This document shows, piece after piece, positions 8,169 to 16,033 of a stretch of DNA of 64,000 nucleotides. The DNA comes from Saccharopolyspora flava. GTDB taxonomy: Bacteria > Actinomycetota > Actinomycetes > Mycobacteriales > Pseudonocardiaceae. The stretch lies in assembly GCF_900116135.1 (NCBI RefSeq), contig NZ_FOZX01000003.1, positions 186,001 through 250,000 on the forward strand, given 5' to 3'. The translations under genes and the position numbers were made by a program. The notes below the pieces were generated by a model that was not told the origin of the DNA, ran no database searches, and saw only the letters and a program-made list of their open reading frames with translations. Numbering within the stretch: position 1 is the stretch's first letter; each line of letters starts with the position of its first letter.

Positions 8169-8938
8169 GCGCCCCGAACACCGCCGTGCTGACCGAGACG
8201 CGCGGCAACGTCCTGATCATCACCGTCAACCGGCCCGAGGCCCGCAACGCGGTCAACGCCGACGTCGCGCACGGCATCGCCGCCGCCGTCGACGAGCTCG
8301 ACGCGAACCCGCAGCTGCGGGTCGGCGTGCTCACCGGCGCGGCGGGCACCTTCAGCGCGGGCATGGACCTCAAGGCCGCCGCCCGCGGCGAGTCGCCCAG
8401 CGTCGTCGACCGCGGCTTCGGCGGGATCACCGAGTTCGACAGCGCCAAGCCGCTGATCGCCGCCGTGGAGGGCTTCGCGATGGGCGGCGGTTTCGAGCTG
8501 GCGCTGGCCTGCGACCTGGTCGTGGCGGCCTCGGGCGCGTCGTTCGCGCTGCCGGAGGTCAAGCGCGGGCTCATCGCCGGGGGCGGCGGCGCGATCCGCC
8601 TGCCCAAGCGCATCCCGCACCACCTGGCGATGGAGCTGCTGCTGACCGGCCGCACCATCGCCGCCGGTCGGGCCGCCGAGCTGGGCCTGGTCAACCGGGT
8701 CGCCGACGACGGCGCGGCGCTGGAGGCCGCGCTGGAGCTGGCCGAGGAGCTGACCGCCAACGCGCCGCTGGCGCTGGCCGCGGTCAAGCAGGTCGTCCGG
8801 CACTCCGACCGGCTGCCCGAGCCGGAGGCCTTCACCGCCCAGCGCCGCGAGATCCGCGGGCTCTACGAGTCCGCCGACTTCGCCGAAGGCGTCCGGGCTT
8901 TCACCGAGAAGCGCGCACCGAAGTGGACGGGACAGTGA
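8165..8938 (+). CDS. Enoyl-CoA hydratase/isomerase family (crotonase)
   Basis: The 257-residue crotonase-fold protein starts at the ATG overlapping the CoA-transferase stop (ATGA). The oxyanion-hole segment is AGMDLKAAARG and EGFAMGGGFELALACD. Both hydratase glutamates appear conserved, one in GGGFE and one in LPEVKRG, which supports true hydration rather than only isomerisation. It would add water to the 2,3-double bond made by the operon's acyl-CoA dehydrogenase. The reading frame then overlaps the decarboxylase gene at GTGA. Confidence 0.92.
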   Translation: MSAPNTAVLTETRGNVLIITVNRPEARNAVNADVAHGIAAAVDELDANPQLRVGVLTGAAGTFSAGMDLKAAARGESPSVVDRGFGGITEFDSAKPLIAAVEGFAMGGGFELALACDLVVAASGASFALPEVKRGLIAGGGGAIRLPKRIPHHLAMELLLTGRTIAAGRAAELGLVNRVADDGAALEAALELAEELTANAPLALAAVKQVVRHSDRLPEPEAFTAQRREIRGLYESADFAEGVRAFTEKRAPKWTGQ

Positions 8939-9684
8939 ACAGCGAAGAGATCCTGCGCCGGGTGGCGACCCCGTTGACGTCCCCGGCCTACGCACCGGCG
9001 GTCGCGCGGTTCACCGACCGCGAGTACCTCAACATCGTCTACCGCACCGACCCCGAGGCGCTGCGGGCCGTGGTCCCCGAGCCGCTGGAGTTCGACGAGC
9101 CGCTGGTGCGGTTCGAGATCATGAACATGGGCGAGGTCACCTCGTTCGGGCCCTACGTCGAGGCGGGTCAGGCGATCCCGGTGCGCTTCGGCGAGGAGCG
9201 CGGCGAGTACCTGCACGCGATGTACCTGAACAACTTCCCCGCCACCGCCGCCGGCCGCGAGGCCAGCGCCTACCCGAAGGTGATGGGCGAACCGGCGCTC
9301 AAGGTCGACCACGCCGCGCTGGTGGGGACGCTGGACTACGGCTCGGAGCGGGTCGCCACGGCGACCATGGGCTACAAGTGGTTCCCGATGGATCTCGCGG
9401 CCGCCGAGGCCGAGATCACCGTGCCCACCTTCATGCTCAAGCTCGAACCGGGCTACGACCACCGGCCGCGGATCGCCGAGCTGGTGCGCACCCGCATCAC
9501 CGACATCACCGTCAAGCAGGCCTTCACCGGCCCCGCGCGGTTGCAGCTGTTCGAGCACGCGCTGGCACCGCTGGCCGACCTGCCGGTGCGCGAGGTCGTC
9601 TCGGCCAGCCACATCATCACCGATCTCACGCTGTCGGGTGTCGAGCCCGTGCACGACTACCTGGCGGAGGGGAAGCAGTCATGA
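8935..9684 (+). CDS. Acetoacetate decarboxylase family protein
   Basis: About 249 residues from the GTG at 8935, which overlaps the hydratase stop; a GTG at 8923 is the alternative. The segment ASAYPKVMGEP contains the Schiff-base lysine, residue 115 with this start, the same number as in the clostridial enzyme. Adc enzymes decarboxylate beta-keto acids to ketones and CO2. Its place inside a beta-oxidation operon, between hydratase and hydroxyacyl-CoA dehydrogenase genes, suggests it acts on the free beta-keto acid made by the pathway. Some Adc-family members are instead aldolases or dehydratases, so the reaction is inferred, but the lysine is seen. Confidence 0.88.
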   Translation: MNSEEILRRVATPLTSPAYAPAVARFTDREYLNIVYRTDPEALRAVVPEPLEFDEPLVRFEIMNMGEVTSFGPYVEAGQAIPVRFGEERGEYLHAMYLNNFPATAAGREASAYPKVMGEPALKVDHAALVGTLDYGSERVATATMGYKWFPMDLAAAEAEITVPTFMLKLEPGYDHRPRIAELVRTRITDITVKQAFTGPARLQLFEHALAPLADLPVREVVSASHIITDLTLSGVEPVHDYLAEGKQS

Positions 9685-10637
9685 ATCCGAAGTGGACGAA
9701 CGTCGCGGTGGTGGGCGCCGGGACCATCGGGCTGGCCTGGGCGGCGCTGTTCGCGCACGCCGGCCTCCGGGTCCGGGTGACCGACCCGCGCGACGACCTC
9801 GAGACCGCCATCGACGAGGCGCTGCCGATGCTCGCCGAGAGCATCCCGGGCGCCGACGTCGCGGCGCTGCGCAGCCGCATCGAGGCGACCGACGACCTGG
9901 CCAAGGCGGTCGAGAACGCGCAGCTGGTGCAGGAGAACGGCCCGGAGCGGGTCGAGTTCAAGCAGCAGCTGTTCGCCGAGATCGCCCGGCACGCCCCGGC
10001 CGAGGCGATCCTGGCCTCCTCTAGCTCCGGCATCGTGGCCTCGGCCATCGCCGCCGAGCTGCCGGAAGACGTGGCCGCGCGGCTGCTGATCGCCCACCCG
10101 TTCAACCCGCCGCAGGTGGTGCCGCTGGTGGAGATCGTGCCCGGCACGACGTCCGAGGACGTGGTGCAGGAGGCCATCGCCTTCTACCGCGACCTGGGCA
10201 AGACCCCGGTGCGGATCCACAAGGAGGTCTCCGGGTTCGTCGCCAACCGGCTGCAGAGCGCCCTGATGCGGGAGTCGATCTCGCTGGTGCAGCAGGGCGT
10301 GGTCTCGGCCGAGGAGCTCGACACCGTGATGAAGGCGTCGCTGGGCGGTCGCTACGCGACCATCGGCCCGTTCGAGAGCTTCCACCTCGGCGGCGGGCCC
10401 GGCGGCATCCGGCACATGATGGCCCACCTCGGCGTGGGCATGGCGGACCGCTGGTCCGAACTGGGCCGTCCCGAGCTCGACGAGAGGACCATCTCCTCGA
10501 TCGTCGAGCAGACCGAGACCGCCTACGGCTCGGGCCCCGAGGCCTACCAGGAACGCGCACGACTGCGCGACCGCAAGCACAACGCGCTCAACGACGCCCT
10601 CTCCGGCGTCGAAGCGTCTTCCACCGAATCGATCTGA
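9681..10637 (+). CDS. 3-hydroxyacyl-CoA dehydrogenase, NAD-dependent
   Basis: The 318-residue protein has an N-terminal Rossmann fold (AVVGAGTIGLAWAALFAHAG), the catalytic His loop LLIAHPFNPPQVVPLVEIVP, and a C-terminal helical dimerisation domain beginning near SGFVANRLQSALMRE. Start is the ATG overlapping the decarboxylase stop. It is the single-function form, without a fused hydratase, and its C-terminal half resembles the carnitine/3-hydroxyacid dehydrogenase branch as much as the butyryl branch. It would oxidise the 3-hydroxyacyl-CoA to the 3-keto form in the third step of the cycle. Confidence 0.9.
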   Translation: MNPKWTNVAVVGAGTIGLAWAALFAHAGLRVRVTDPRDDLETAIDEALPMLAESIPGADVAALRSRIEATDDLAKAVENAQLVQENGPERVEFKQQLFAEIARHAPAEAILASSSSGIVASAIAAELPEDVAARLLIAHPFNPPQVVPLVEIVPGTTSEDVVQEAIAFYRDLGKTPVRIHKEVSGFVANRLQSALMRESISLVQQGVVSAEELDTVMKASLGGRYATIGPFESFHLGGGPGGIRHMMAHLGVGMADRWSELGRPELDERTISSIVEQTETAYGSGPEAYQERARLRDRKHNALNDALSGVEASSTESI

Positions 10638-10649
10638 CGAGGAACGACG

Positions 10650-11834
10650 ATGCCCAAGCCCGCTATCACCAACCCCGATTTCTTCGGTTTCTACGAGCTG
10701 CTCAGCGAATCCGAGCGCAACGAGCTCGCCGAGATCCGCGAGTACCTGGAGCGCGAGGTCAAGCCGCTGGCCAACCGCGCGTGGGACACCTCGGAGTTCC
10801 CCTTCGAGGTCGTCGAGAAGTTCGCCAAGCTGCGCCTGGCGTCCTACCAGTTCCCCGAGCACGGCGACGGCGTCAAGCGCAGCCCGCTGTTCACCGGGTT
10901 CCTGAGCCTGGAGCTCAACCGGATCGACCCGTCCCTGGCGGTGTTCTCCGGTGTCCACACCGGACTCGCGATGGGCAGCATCTACCACGGCGGTGACCAG
11001 GCGCAACGCGACCGCTGGATCCCGGACATGGTGGAGATGAACCGGATCGGCGCGTTCGCGCTGACCGAGCCCGAGGGCGGCTCCGACGTCGCGGGCGGCA
11101 TGCGCACCACCGCCCGCAAGGACGGCGACGAGTGGGTGCTCAACGGCTCCAAGCGCTGGATCGGCAACGGCACCTTCGCCGACCTGGTCGTGGTGTGGGC
11201 GCGCGACGAGGCCGACGGCAACGTCAAGGGCTTCGTGGTGGAGAAGGGCACGCCCGGCTTCACCGCCACCAAGATCGAGGGCAAGATCGCGCTGCGCACG
11301 GTGCAGAACGCCGACATCACCCTCACCGACGTCCGGGTGCCGGAGGCCAACCGGCTGCAGCAGGTCAACAGCTTCCGCGACACCGCGAAGGTGCTGGCCA
11401 TGACCCGCGGCGGCGTGGCGTGGCAGGCGCTGGGCGTGGCCGTGCGCGCCTACGAGCTGGCCCGCGAGTACGCGGTGGAGCGCGTGCAGTTCGGCAAGCC
11501 GATCGGCGGCTTCCAGATGATCCAGGACCTGCTGGTCAAGATGCTGGGCAACATCACCGCCATGTTCGGCGTCGTGGTGCGGCTCAACGAGCTGGTGGCC
11601 CAGGGTTCCGGCAGCGCCGAGCAGGCCGCGCTGGCCAAGGCCTTCACCACCACCAAGATGCGCGAGGTCGTGGCCTGGGCGCGGGAGCTGTTCGGCGGCA
11701 ACGGAATCGTCCTGGACTACGAGGTCGCGAAGTTCTTCGCCGACGCCGAGGCGGTCTACTCCTTCGAGGGGTCGCGCGAGATGAACACCCTCATCGTCGG
11801 CAAGGCGATCACGGGGCTCAGCGCCTTCGCGTGA
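10650..11834 (+). CDS. Acyl-CoA dehydrogenase, glutaryl-CoA-dehydrogenase-like
   Basis: The 394-residue flavoprotein contains the FAD/substrate motif ALTEPEGGSDVAGG, the WITNG-equivalent KRWIGNGTFAD, and the C-terminal YSFEGSREMNTLIVGKAITG in which the Glu is the expected catalytic base. The C-terminal signature and FGKPIGGFQMIQD are closest to the glutaryl-CoA dehydrogenase branch. It would create the 2,3-enoyl-CoA, or decarboxylate a dicarboxylic acyl-CoA. It is the last gene of the operon, 12 bases after the dehydrogenase gene, preceded by GAGGAA and followed by a strong terminator. Confidence 0.92.
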   Translation: MPKPAITNPDFFGFYELLSESERNELAEIREYLEREVKPLANRAWDTSEFPFEVVEKFAKLRLASYQFPEHGDGVKRSPLFTGFLSLELNRIDPSLAVFSGVHTGLAMGSIYHGGDQAQRDRWIPDMVEMNRIGAFALTEPEGGSDVAGGMRTTARKDGDEWVLNGSKRWIGNGTFADLVVVWARDEADGNVKGFVVEKGTPGFTATKIEGKIALRTVQNADITLTDVRVPEANRLQQVNSFRDTAKVLAMTRGGVAWQALGVAVRAYELAREYAVERVQFGKPIGGFQMIQDLLVKMLGNITAMFGVVVRLNELVAQGSGSAEQAALAKAFTTTKMREVVAWARELFGGNGIVLDYEVAKFFADAEAVYSFEGSREMNTLIVGKAITGLSAFA

Positions 11835-12212
11835 GGGACCTGAGCGCTCCCGCCGGGTCCGGACGTCACTCGTGAGGGTGTCGAACGAACATGACCCGTT
11901 CGGGTACTTGCACTCAAATCCTCCCGAACTCAACAAAAAATTCGCAGCACGCGCGAGAACGGGCCGCTCACCTCGATTTCCGAGGTGGGCGGCCCTTCTG
12001 ACGCTCAGCGGCCGCATCGTCCATCCGCCCAATGGCCGCATCGTTGGGCGGAAAGGTCCAATTCACCGGCCCGACGCACTATCATCACGCCGAGTGATAC
12101 TTTTGATCATTAGTGGAGCACCAGTAGTCCCCGGTGACGCCCCCGACGTTTCGGCCCCCGCCGTCTCGGCACCGCGGTGCCCGTCACCGACACCCCCGTA
12201 CCAAGGACGCTG
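11835..12212. other. Intergenic region before the conservon
   Basis: This stretch of 378 bases carries the terminator of the acyl-CoA operon (11961-11995) and then the presumed promoter of the conservon. An AT-richer patch around 12080-12115 (ATACTTTTGATCATTAG) is the most promoter-like part. No coding frame here is credible. Confidence 0.5.
11961..11995 (+). terminator. Terminator of the acyl-CoA operon
   Basis: A 15-base arm, GGGCCGCTCACCTCG, pairs with CGAGGTGGGCGGCCC around a 5-base loop, and TTCT follows. It lies about 125 bases after the acyl-CoA dehydrogenase stop. Confidence 0.8.
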
Positions 12213-13922
12213 ATGTCTGAAAGCCCCTTACCCGCGAGCCCATCCGAACGAGCCCCCGAAGCCCCACCCCACAACGATCTTCGGGCGAAGCTGCAGCGGC
12301 TGGTCGTGGTGTCCCTGGCCGTGACGGCGCTGCTCGGGACCGCCACGGCGGTCACGCTCGTCTTCGTCCCGCCGCCCGAAGTGCGCTACACCGCGCTGGC
12401 CGTCGGCATCGTCGCCTGCATCGCCGTGGTGGTCGTCGGGTTCCTGCGCGCCAACACCCTCGCCGACGAGGTCGACCGCCGGATCCACGAGTCCGGCCAC
12501 GACGCCCAGGCCAGGCTGCAGGAATCGCTGCGCCACTCCCACCAGTGGATCGAGTCGCTGCGCGGCACCGTCGCCCAGGGCACCCGCGAACTCCCGCACC
12601 TGGTCGAGCAGATCCAGGCCGGTCAGCAGCCCGCGCCCAAGTGGCCCACCGGTGAGCCCGTCACCGGCAACCCCTACGAGCTGCTCGCCCACGAGCTCCG
12701 GCAGGCCCAGATGGCCGTCGAGTTCGCGCTGGTGCGCATGCAGAGCGAGCCCTCGCAGGCCAACATCGACCCCAGCGTCGCGGTCTTCGCGAACCTGGCC
12801 CGGCGCGTGCAGTCCCTGGCCCACCGCGCCATCCAGCGGCTCGACGAGCTGGAGCAGCAGGTCGAGGACCCGGACCTGCTCAAGGGCCTGTTCGCGGTGG
12901 ACCACCTGGTCACCGGCGTGCGCAGGCAGGCCGAATCCCTCGCCGTGCTCGGTGGTTCGATGCCGCGGCGGCAGTGGAGCAAGCCGGTGGCGATGTACAC
13001 CGTGCTGCGCTCGGCGGTCGCCGAGGTCGAGCACTACGCCCGCGTCAAGGTGATCCCGCCGGTCGACGGCACGCTGCACGGGCACGCCGTCGCCGACGTC
13101 ATCCACCTCATCGCCGAGCTGGTGGAGAACGCCACCGCCTTCTCCGAGCCCGACACGCAGGTCACCATCAACAGCCAGATCGTCACCGCAGGCCTGGCCA
13201 TCGACATCCGCGACCGCGGTCTGGGCATCGACCAGCGCAACCGGGTCACGCTCAACGGGCTGCTCACCAACCCCGACGACGTCGACCGCGACGCCCAGCT
13301 GCGCGACGGCCGCATCGGCCTGTACGTGGTCGCCCAGCTCGCCCACCGGCACCACATCGGCGTGGAGCTGGAGAACAACATGTACGGCGGCACCGACGCG
13401 CACGTGGTCATCCCCAACAACCTGCTGGGCGAGAACGACGTCGAGGCCGACGACTCGGCCGCGCAGAGCTCCGCCAGCGTGCTGTCGACGACCGAGCCCG
13501 GCAGCAACGGGCACGACTCGCGCACCTCGCTGATGCCGTCGCCGCAGACGTTCAACAACAACGGCAGGCACACCGGCCAGCAGCCCGTCTACGCCACCGG
13601 CCCGCAGCCGGCGGTCGCCGAGGAGCTGCCGACCCGGCAGCCGTCCCAGCGCGCGCGGCACGCCGGTGTCGTGCCCGAGGCCGCACCGGCCTCCACCCCC
13701 ACCGCCCCCGCGGCGGCGTCCGGCCCGGTGGGCGCCGACAACGCGGACCGGCCCGCGCTCCCCAGGCGCGACCGCACCCGCACCTACCTGGTCCCGCAAC
13801 TCGCCGAAGGCACCTCCGCGCCCGAGGACAAGCCGCAGGGCGGGCCGAGCCCGAGCCTGTACGCCTCGTTCCGCTCCGGTGTCGAGGGCGGCGTGTCGGA
13901 CGACAGAACCGACCAGGGCTGA
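12213..13922 (+). CDS. Conservon sensor-like ATPase (CvnA type)
   Basis: The 569-residue protein has two adjacent membrane helices near residues 31-75, a helical linker, and a GHKL ATPase domain (ELVENATAFSEPDTQV, then IDIRDRGLGID). It has no recognisable phospho-acceptor histidine motif. The C-terminal 140 residues are Pro/Ala-rich and probably disordered. AAGGA before the ATG at 12213 sets the start. Conservon A proteins are histidine-kinase-like and work with roadblock (B), DUF742 (C) and Ras-like GTPase (D) partners, all encoded next in the same order, as in Streptomyces cvn operons. The signal sensed is not known. Confidence 0.93.
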   Translation: MSESPLPASPSERAPEAPPHNDLRAKLQRLVVVSLAVTALLGTATAVTLVFVPPPEVRYTALAVGIVACIAVVVVGFLRANTLADEVDRRIHESGHDAQARLQESLRHSHQWIESLRGTVAQGTRELPHLVEQIQAGQQPAPKWPTGEPVTGNPYELLAHELRQAQMAVEFALVRMQSEPSQANIDPSVAVFANLARRVQSLAHRAIQRLDELEQQVEDPDLLKGLFAVDHLVTGVRRQAESLAVLGGSMPRRQWSKPVAMYTVLRSAVAEVEHYARVKVIPPVDGTLHGHAVADVIHLIAELVENATAFSEPDTQVTINSQIVTAGLAIDIRDRGLGIDQRNRVTLNGLLTNPDDVDRDAQLRDGRIGLYVVAQLAHRHHIGVELENNMYGGTDAHVVIPNNLLGENDVEADDSAAQSSASVLSTTEPGSNGHDSRTSLMPSPQTFNNNGRHTGQQPVYATGPQPAVAEELPTRQPSQRARHAGVVPEAAPASTPTAPAAASGPVGADNADRPALPRRDRTRTYLVPQLAEGTSAPEDKPQGGPSPSLYASFRSGVEGGVSDDRTDQG

Positions 13923-13998
13923 CCTCGCTTACCGCATCCCCCTCCCCCGCACACGATCTGCCCCGGCAGTGAGAAGAGAGTCAGGAGACGTTTTCCAA

Positions 13999-14439
13999 AT
14001 GGCCAATGACGCAGCGGGCTCGTCGTCCGACCTGAGTTGGCTACTCGCCGACCTGCTCCGACGAGTCCCGCACACCCGCTGTGCCCTGCTCGCCTCCACC
14101 GACGGAATCAAGCGGTACTACCGAGGCCTGGACAACGACGAGGCCGACGCCCTCGCCGCCTGGGCCGCCGCGCAGTGCTCGCTGGCCCGCAACGGCGGCC
14201 GCCGGTTCGGCATGAACGGCGGTGGTGTGCGCCAGGTGGTCGTGGAGTTCAACGACCTCGTCGTGTTCGTCTCCGCCGCCGGTAGCGGCGCCGTGCTGGT
14301 CGTGCTGGCCACGCCGGAGGCCGATGCCGCCGTTCTCGGCTACGAGATCGCTCAGCTCGTCAAGCGCGTCCCCTCCCACCTGGCTACCCCCATGCGGCAG
14401 CCCACCGCCGCGCGGAGCGCCGGTGAGATGGGCAGGTGA
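13999..14439 (+). CDS. Roadblock/LC7 domain protein (CvnB type)
   Basis: This 146-residue protein is made of one roadblock/LC7 fold. It opens with LSWLLADLLRRVPHTRCALLASTDG and runs through VVEFNDLVVFVSAAGSGAVL to a LGYEIAQLVKRV helix. In conservons this protein is thought to modulate the partner GTPase, like MglB-type GTPase-activating proteins. GGAG lies 12 bases before the ATG. The gap to the ATPase gene is 76 bases. Confidence 0.93.
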   Translation: MANDAAGSSSDLSWLLADLLRRVPHTRCALLASTDGIKRYYRGLDNDEADALAAWAAAQCSLARNGGRRFGMNGGGVRQVVVEFNDLVVFVSAAGSGAVLVVLATPEADAAVLGYEIAQLVKRVPSHLATPMRQPTAARSAGEMGR

Positions 14440-14801
14440 GCATGCCCGGCCCCTCGGACACTCCGTGGCTGGACAACGAAGCCGGCCCGCTGCTGCGCCC
14501 GTACTCGCTGACCAACGGGCGGACCGAGCCCAGCGAACCGCTGTCGCTGCAGTCGCTGGTCCGGTCCACCGGCCGGTTCTCGCCGGACCGCATCGAGCCG
14601 GTGCACGCCAAGATGCTGAACCTGTGCCGGCACGCCACCTCGGTCGCCGAGGTCGCTGCTCACCTGCGGCAGCCCGCCGTAGTGACCAAAGTTCTGCTCT
14701 CCGATCTCATCGATTGGGGAGCGCTGACCACCCACGCACCCGCCGACGTGCCGAAGCGCGATCAACTGGAGGCTTTGCTGAATGGGCTCCAACAGCTCTG
14801 A
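14436..14801 (+). CDS. DUF742 protein (CvnC type)
   Basis: The 121-residue DUF742 protein has the N-terminal LLRPYSLTNGRTEP (the family's RPY(A/S)LTxGRT motif) and the central LCRHATSVAEVAAHLRQP winged-helix-like segment. It starts at a GTG overlapping the roadblock stop (GTGA); an ATG at 14442 is possible. The 3' end overlaps the GTPase gene by 20 bases. The conservon C protein has no defined biochemical role, but is invariably encoded between B and D. Confidence 0.92.
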   Translation: MSMPGPSDTPWLDNEAGPLLRPYSLTNGRTEPSEPLSLQSLVRSTGRFSPDRIEPVHAKMLNLCRHATSVAEVAAHLRQPAVVTKVLLSDLIDWGALTTHAPADVPKRDQLEALLNGLQQL

Positions 14802-15354
14802 GCCATTCCCGACCTCGTTCAAGTTCCTCATAGCGGGTGGGTTCGGAGTCGGGAAGACCACGTTCATCCATTCGGTCAGCGAGATCGAGCCGCTGACCAC
14901 GGAGGAGACGCTCACCGTCGCCAGCGTCGGGCACGACGACCTGACCGGCGTGGGCGACAAGACCACCACCACCGTGGCGATGGACTTCGGTCGAATCACG
15001 TTCAACCCGCAGAACATCGTGCTGTTCCTGTTCGGCACGCCGGGCCAGGACCGGTTCTGGTTCATGTGGGACGACCTGGTGGACGGCGCCCTGGGCGCGG
15101 TCGTGCTGGCCGACACGCGTCGGCTGGAGGACTGCTTCGCGGCCGTGGAGTTCTTCGAACGCCGCGGCATCGATTTCCTGGTCGCGGTCAACCAGTTCGA
15201 GAACAGCTTCCGCTACCAACCCGAGGAGGTACGGCAAGCACTGGACATCAAACCGCACATCCCCGTCGTGCTCTGCGACGCGCGCGATCGCCGCTCCTCG
15301 GCGTCGGTGCTGGTGCAGCTGATCGAGCACGTGCTGGAGACCCGCGCTCTATGA
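14782..15354 (+). CDS. Conservon Ras-like GTPase (CvnD type)
   Basis: The 190-residue small GTPase has G1 IAGGFGVGKTTF, a switch region with TTTTVAMDFGRI, G3 LFGTPGQDRFW and a G4-like VNQFE. It lacks the classical NKxD, as is usual for this family. The start ATG lies inside the DUF742 gene, 20 bases before its stop. Conservon GTPases relay the state of the A/B/C membrane complex, and in Streptomyces influence development and secondary metabolism. Confidence 0.93.
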   Translation: MGSNSSEPFPTSFKFLIAGGFGVGKTTFIHSVSEIEPLTTEETLTVASVGHDDLTGVGDKTTTTVAMDFGRITFNPQNIVLFLFGTPGQDRFWFMWDDLVDGALGAVVLADTRRLEDCFAAVEFFERRGIDFLVAVNQFENSFRYQPEEVRQALDIKPHIPVVLCDARDRRSSASVLVQLIEHVLETRAL

Positions 15355-15403
15355 TCCCCCGCCCCGAATCCGCCCCCGGATTCCACTGAAATCGGAGCTT
15401 CTC

Positions 15404-15964
15404 GTGACGACTTTCGATGCTGCCGGACACCGGCACCTCAGCCCCGTCGACTCACACGCGTCCGAACGAGCCGCGCGGCTGCGCCAGCTCGGCCTGGGCG
15501 ACGCCGCCGATCCCGAGTTCGACGCCTTCGCCCAGCGCGTCGCCCAGACCCTCGGCGTGCCCAACGCGATGGTCAACTTCATCACCGACACCCACCAGTA
15601 CCTGGGCGGGCTGTTCACCAAGGCCGCGGGGATGGAGGACCCCAACGCCGAGACCGACCCGCGGTCGGCGCCGATGGAGACCGGGTACTGCCCGCACGTC
15701 ATCGCCCGCCGGATGGCGCTGGTCCTCGAAGACGTCTGCGACTACCCGCGTTTCGCGGGCAACGACGTCGTGGACAAGATGAACGTCCGCTCCTACCTGG
15801 GCGCTCCGCTCATCGACCGCACCGGCATGGCGCTGGGCACGGTCTGCGTCATCGACAGCGAGGTGCGGCCGTGGGGCCGCGACGGCCTCAACGCGATCAA
15901 GGCGCTGGCGGGTGAGGGCGTCGAGCTCATCCACCGCCGCGAGCGCGATCTCCAGGCGGGCTGA
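15404..15964 (+). CDS. GAF domain protein appended to the conservon
   Basis: This soluble protein of 186 residues is a single GAF domain at about 35-180. Features include FAQRVAQTLGVPNAMVNFI, METGYCPHVI and the family end MALGTVCVIDSEVRPW. Conservons in other actinomycetes sometimes end with a ligand-binding or P450 gene, and this one is 49 bases downstream of the GTPase gene with no terminator between them. A Cys-His pair (GYCPHV) could bind a ligand or metal, but this is inference. A strong bidirectional terminator follows. Confidence 0.88.
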   Translation: MTTFDAAGHRHLSPVDSHASERAARLRQLGLGDAADPEFDAFAQRVAQTLGVPNAMVNFITDTHQYLGGLFTKAAGMEDPNAETDPRSAPMETGYCPHVIARRMALVLEDVCDYPRFAGNDVVDKMNVRSYLGAPLIDRTGMALGTVCVIDSEVRPWGRDGLNAIKALAGEGVELIHRRERDLQAG

Positions 15965-15978
15965 GAGCCCCACCTGCG

Positions 15979-16019
15979 CCGAGGGGGCGGGACCGCGTCG
16001 CGCGGTCCCGCCCCCTCGG
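15979..16019. terminator. Bidirectional terminator between convergent genes
   Basis: A GAGGGGGCGGGACCGCG arm pairs with CGCGGTCCCGCCCCCTC over a very short loop. It lies between the conservon (rightward) and the acyl-CoA dehydrogenase gene (leftward), so it can serve both. Confidence 0.85.
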
Positions 16020-16033
16020 TGCTTCCTCGGTCG

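Noticed and set aside
9657-12041. 794-codon frame antisense to the CoA operon
   Set aside because: Composition is that of a reversed GC-rich gene; the plus-strand genes have catalytic motifs.
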